Part shown: positions 8,051-8,990 of the stretch, one piece after another | Layout: each line of letters starts with the position of its first letter | Position numbering within the stretch: position 1 is the stretch's first letter | NCBI GenBank assembly: GCA_027066355.1 | Contig: JAMONW010000069.1 | Coordinates: 1-8,990 of the forward strand | Source of the DNA: Campylobacteraceae bacterium | GTDB lineage: Bacteria > Campylobacterota > Campylobacteria > Campylobacterales > Sulfurovaceae | Direction of reading: 5' to 3' | Length of the DNA stretch: 8,990 nt | Program-made: the position numbers and the translations under genes | Notes under the pieces: model-generated | The model's input: only the letters and a program-made list of their open reading frames with translations | Database searches by the model: none | Told to the model about the DNA's origin: nothing

Positions 8051-8863
8051 ATGGATTTTTATGCTGAAATTGAGACAGCACTATTTAGTGCAGATATTAA
8101 CACAAAAGAGCTTATAGTTGATAGAGTAATAGAGTATTGCAAAAAAGAGAATATAGAGTTTTTAGATTTTACTCCAAAGATTCAAGAAGAGCCAAGCTAT
8201 AGTAAATTTGCAACTATCGTTAAGCCCAAAGATTTACCAAAAAGAGGTGATTTTTCAAAAAAAGAGGCTCTAGTAGCATTAATTCACTCAATTACACATA
8301 TTGAATTTAGTGCTATTGATTTAGCTCTTGATGCAGTTTATAGATTTAATAATATGCCAAAAGAGTTTAAAGTAGATTGGCTAATTGTGGCACAAGATGA
8401 AATTAGACATTTCAAAATGCTCTCTAATTTGCTTGAGAAACTTGGTGTAAAGTATGGTGATTTACCAGTGCATAAGGGGCTTTTTGAAGTAGCTTACAAT
8501 AGTAAAGATAGTGCAATTGAGAGAATGGCAGTTGTTCCTAGATATTTTGAGGCTAGTGGCTTAGATGTAAATCCAAAGATTATAAATAAGTTAAAAAGTT
8601 ATAAAAAAAGTGATATTATTAAAGAGCTTATAGAAGCTTTGGGTATAATTTATAATGAAGAGATAGAGCATGTCTTTAAAGGTGATAAGTGGTTTAAATA
8701 TTTATGTAAGTTAGAAGGTAGTAATCCACAAAGTAGGTATAAAGATATATTACAAAAATATAAACTAAAAAGTAGAGCCAATCAATTTGATATTAATGGT
8801 CGCAAAAAGGCTGGATTTAGCTGTGAAGAGTTGCTAGATTTAGGTGCCAAGCAGTGTAGTTAA
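8051..8863 (+). CDS. DUF455 family ferritin-like protein
   Basis: This 270-residue, mostly helical protein belongs to the DUF455 family (PF04305), whose fold is ferritin-like; the cellular role is not established. Candidate metal ligands lie in paired helices: H79, H83 and E85 (in IHSITHIEFSAIDLALDA), E117 and H120 (in DEIRHF), E167 (in YFEASGLDVNP), and E203/E204 with H207 (in NEEIEHV). The C-terminal FDINGRKKAGFS matches the conserved family tail. This ligand set suggests a di-iron or similar oxidase/hydroxylase-like site, which is inference. The ATG at 8051 is the only possible start: an in-frame stop lies at 8033-8035 and the next Met is residue 102. It has no SD, and the -10 is 7 bases upstream. 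It is followed after 9 bp by another gene. Confidence 0.85.
   Translation: MDFYAEIETALFSADINTKELIVDRVIEYCKKENIEFLDFTPKIQEEPSYSKFATIVKPKDLPKRGDFSKKEALVALIHSITHIEFSAIDLALDAVYRFNNMPKEFKVDWLIVAQDEIRHFKMLSNLLEKLGVKYGDLPVHKGLFEVAYNSKDSAIERMAVVPRYFEASGLDVNPKIINKLKSYKKSDIIKELIEALGIIYNEEIEHVFKGDKWFKYLCKLEGSNPQSRYKDILQKYKLKSRANQFDINGRKKAGFSCEELLDLGAKQCS
8637..8650 (+). promoter_or_regulatory. Possible internal promoter (extended -10) in the DUF455 gene
   Basis: CTTTGGGTATAATT occurs here and, base for base, at 98-111 in the pyrH promoter. It would start transcription near 8656, about 215 bases before the gene at 8873. It lies in coding sequence (ALGIIY), and shorter GGGTATA matches occur inside other genes of this window (near 2747, 5466 and 6125), so chance or coding constraint may explain it. 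Confidence 0.3.
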
Positions 8864-8872
8864 GGAGAAATT

Positions 8873-8990
8873 ATGAGTTATAAAGTTCCATTTTATAAAC
8901 CAACATTTATTAATAGTATATCAAAGATAAATAGTGAAAATTTTGAAACTATAGTAGAAAATGCAGTAGATAGAATAGAAAAAAGGTTTA
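8873..8990 (+). CDS. Unrecognised gene, 5' part only (39 codons)
   Basis: An ATG at 8873 follows AAGGAG (8862-8867) by 5 bases and opens a frame with no stop up to the window end. The visible product starts MSYKVPFYKPTFINSISKIN and continues with a charged, probably helical stretch rich in Glu, Asn and Lys. There is no signal peptide or membrane segment in this part. The AAGGAG overlaps the DUF455 stop codon and the gap is 9 bp, so the two genes are very likely translated from one mRNA and may work together. I do not recognise the family; the 3' end lies outside the window. Confidence 0.75.
   Translation, partial: MSYKVPFYKPTFINSISKINSENFETIVENAVDRIEKRF

Overview
The window looks like a chromosomal core region of a member of the Campylobacterota (the former Epsilonproteobacteria). 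It is strongly AT-rich, the genes are tightly packed, most Shine-Dalgarno sites are AAGGAG-like, and the promoters are of the GGGTATAAT type without a clear -35. The gene order pyrH - rpoZ - spoT - tyrS - NAD(P)H-type flavin oxidoreductase - amidase is, as I recall it, the order around Cj1274c to Cj1269c of Campylobacter jejuni. The genus cannot be fixed from this sequence alone. No mobile element, CRISPR array, tRNA, rRNA or broken gene was found.

Region 1 (1-6717, + strand) is one probable operon. A single good promoter (about 78-110) precedes pyrH (UMP kinase). It is followed by rpoZ (RNA polymerase omega), spoT (bifunctional (p)ppGpp synthetase/hydrolase), tyrS (tyrosyl-tRNA synthetase), an FMN-dependent nitronate monooxygenase/FabK-like enzyme, and a periplasmic AMIN-type N-acetylmuramoyl-L-alanine amidase. 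Gaps run from 14 bp down to an 11-bp overlap. spoT and tyrS start with GTG. The operon joins nucleotide supply, transcription, the stringent response, aminoacylation and cell-wall splitting.

Region 2 (6718-8033, - strand) holds a small exported beta-barrel protein with its own promoter and a glyoxalase II-like metallo-beta-lactamase-fold hydrolase. A hairpin lies midway between the convergent amidase and barrel genes.

Region 3 (8034-8990, + strand) holds a ferritin-like DUF455 protein and the first 39 codons of an unrecognised gene joined to it by a strong SD. The DUF455 gene is divergent from the hydrolase with only 17 bp between the two start codons. Those 17 bp hold the hydrolase's SD on one strand and a perfect TATAAT seven bases before the DUF455 ATG on the other, so the DUF455 mRNA may be leaderless. 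This is the most unusual signal in the window. The gene content is otherwise ordinary housekeeping, and I see no convincing undescribed multi-gene system.
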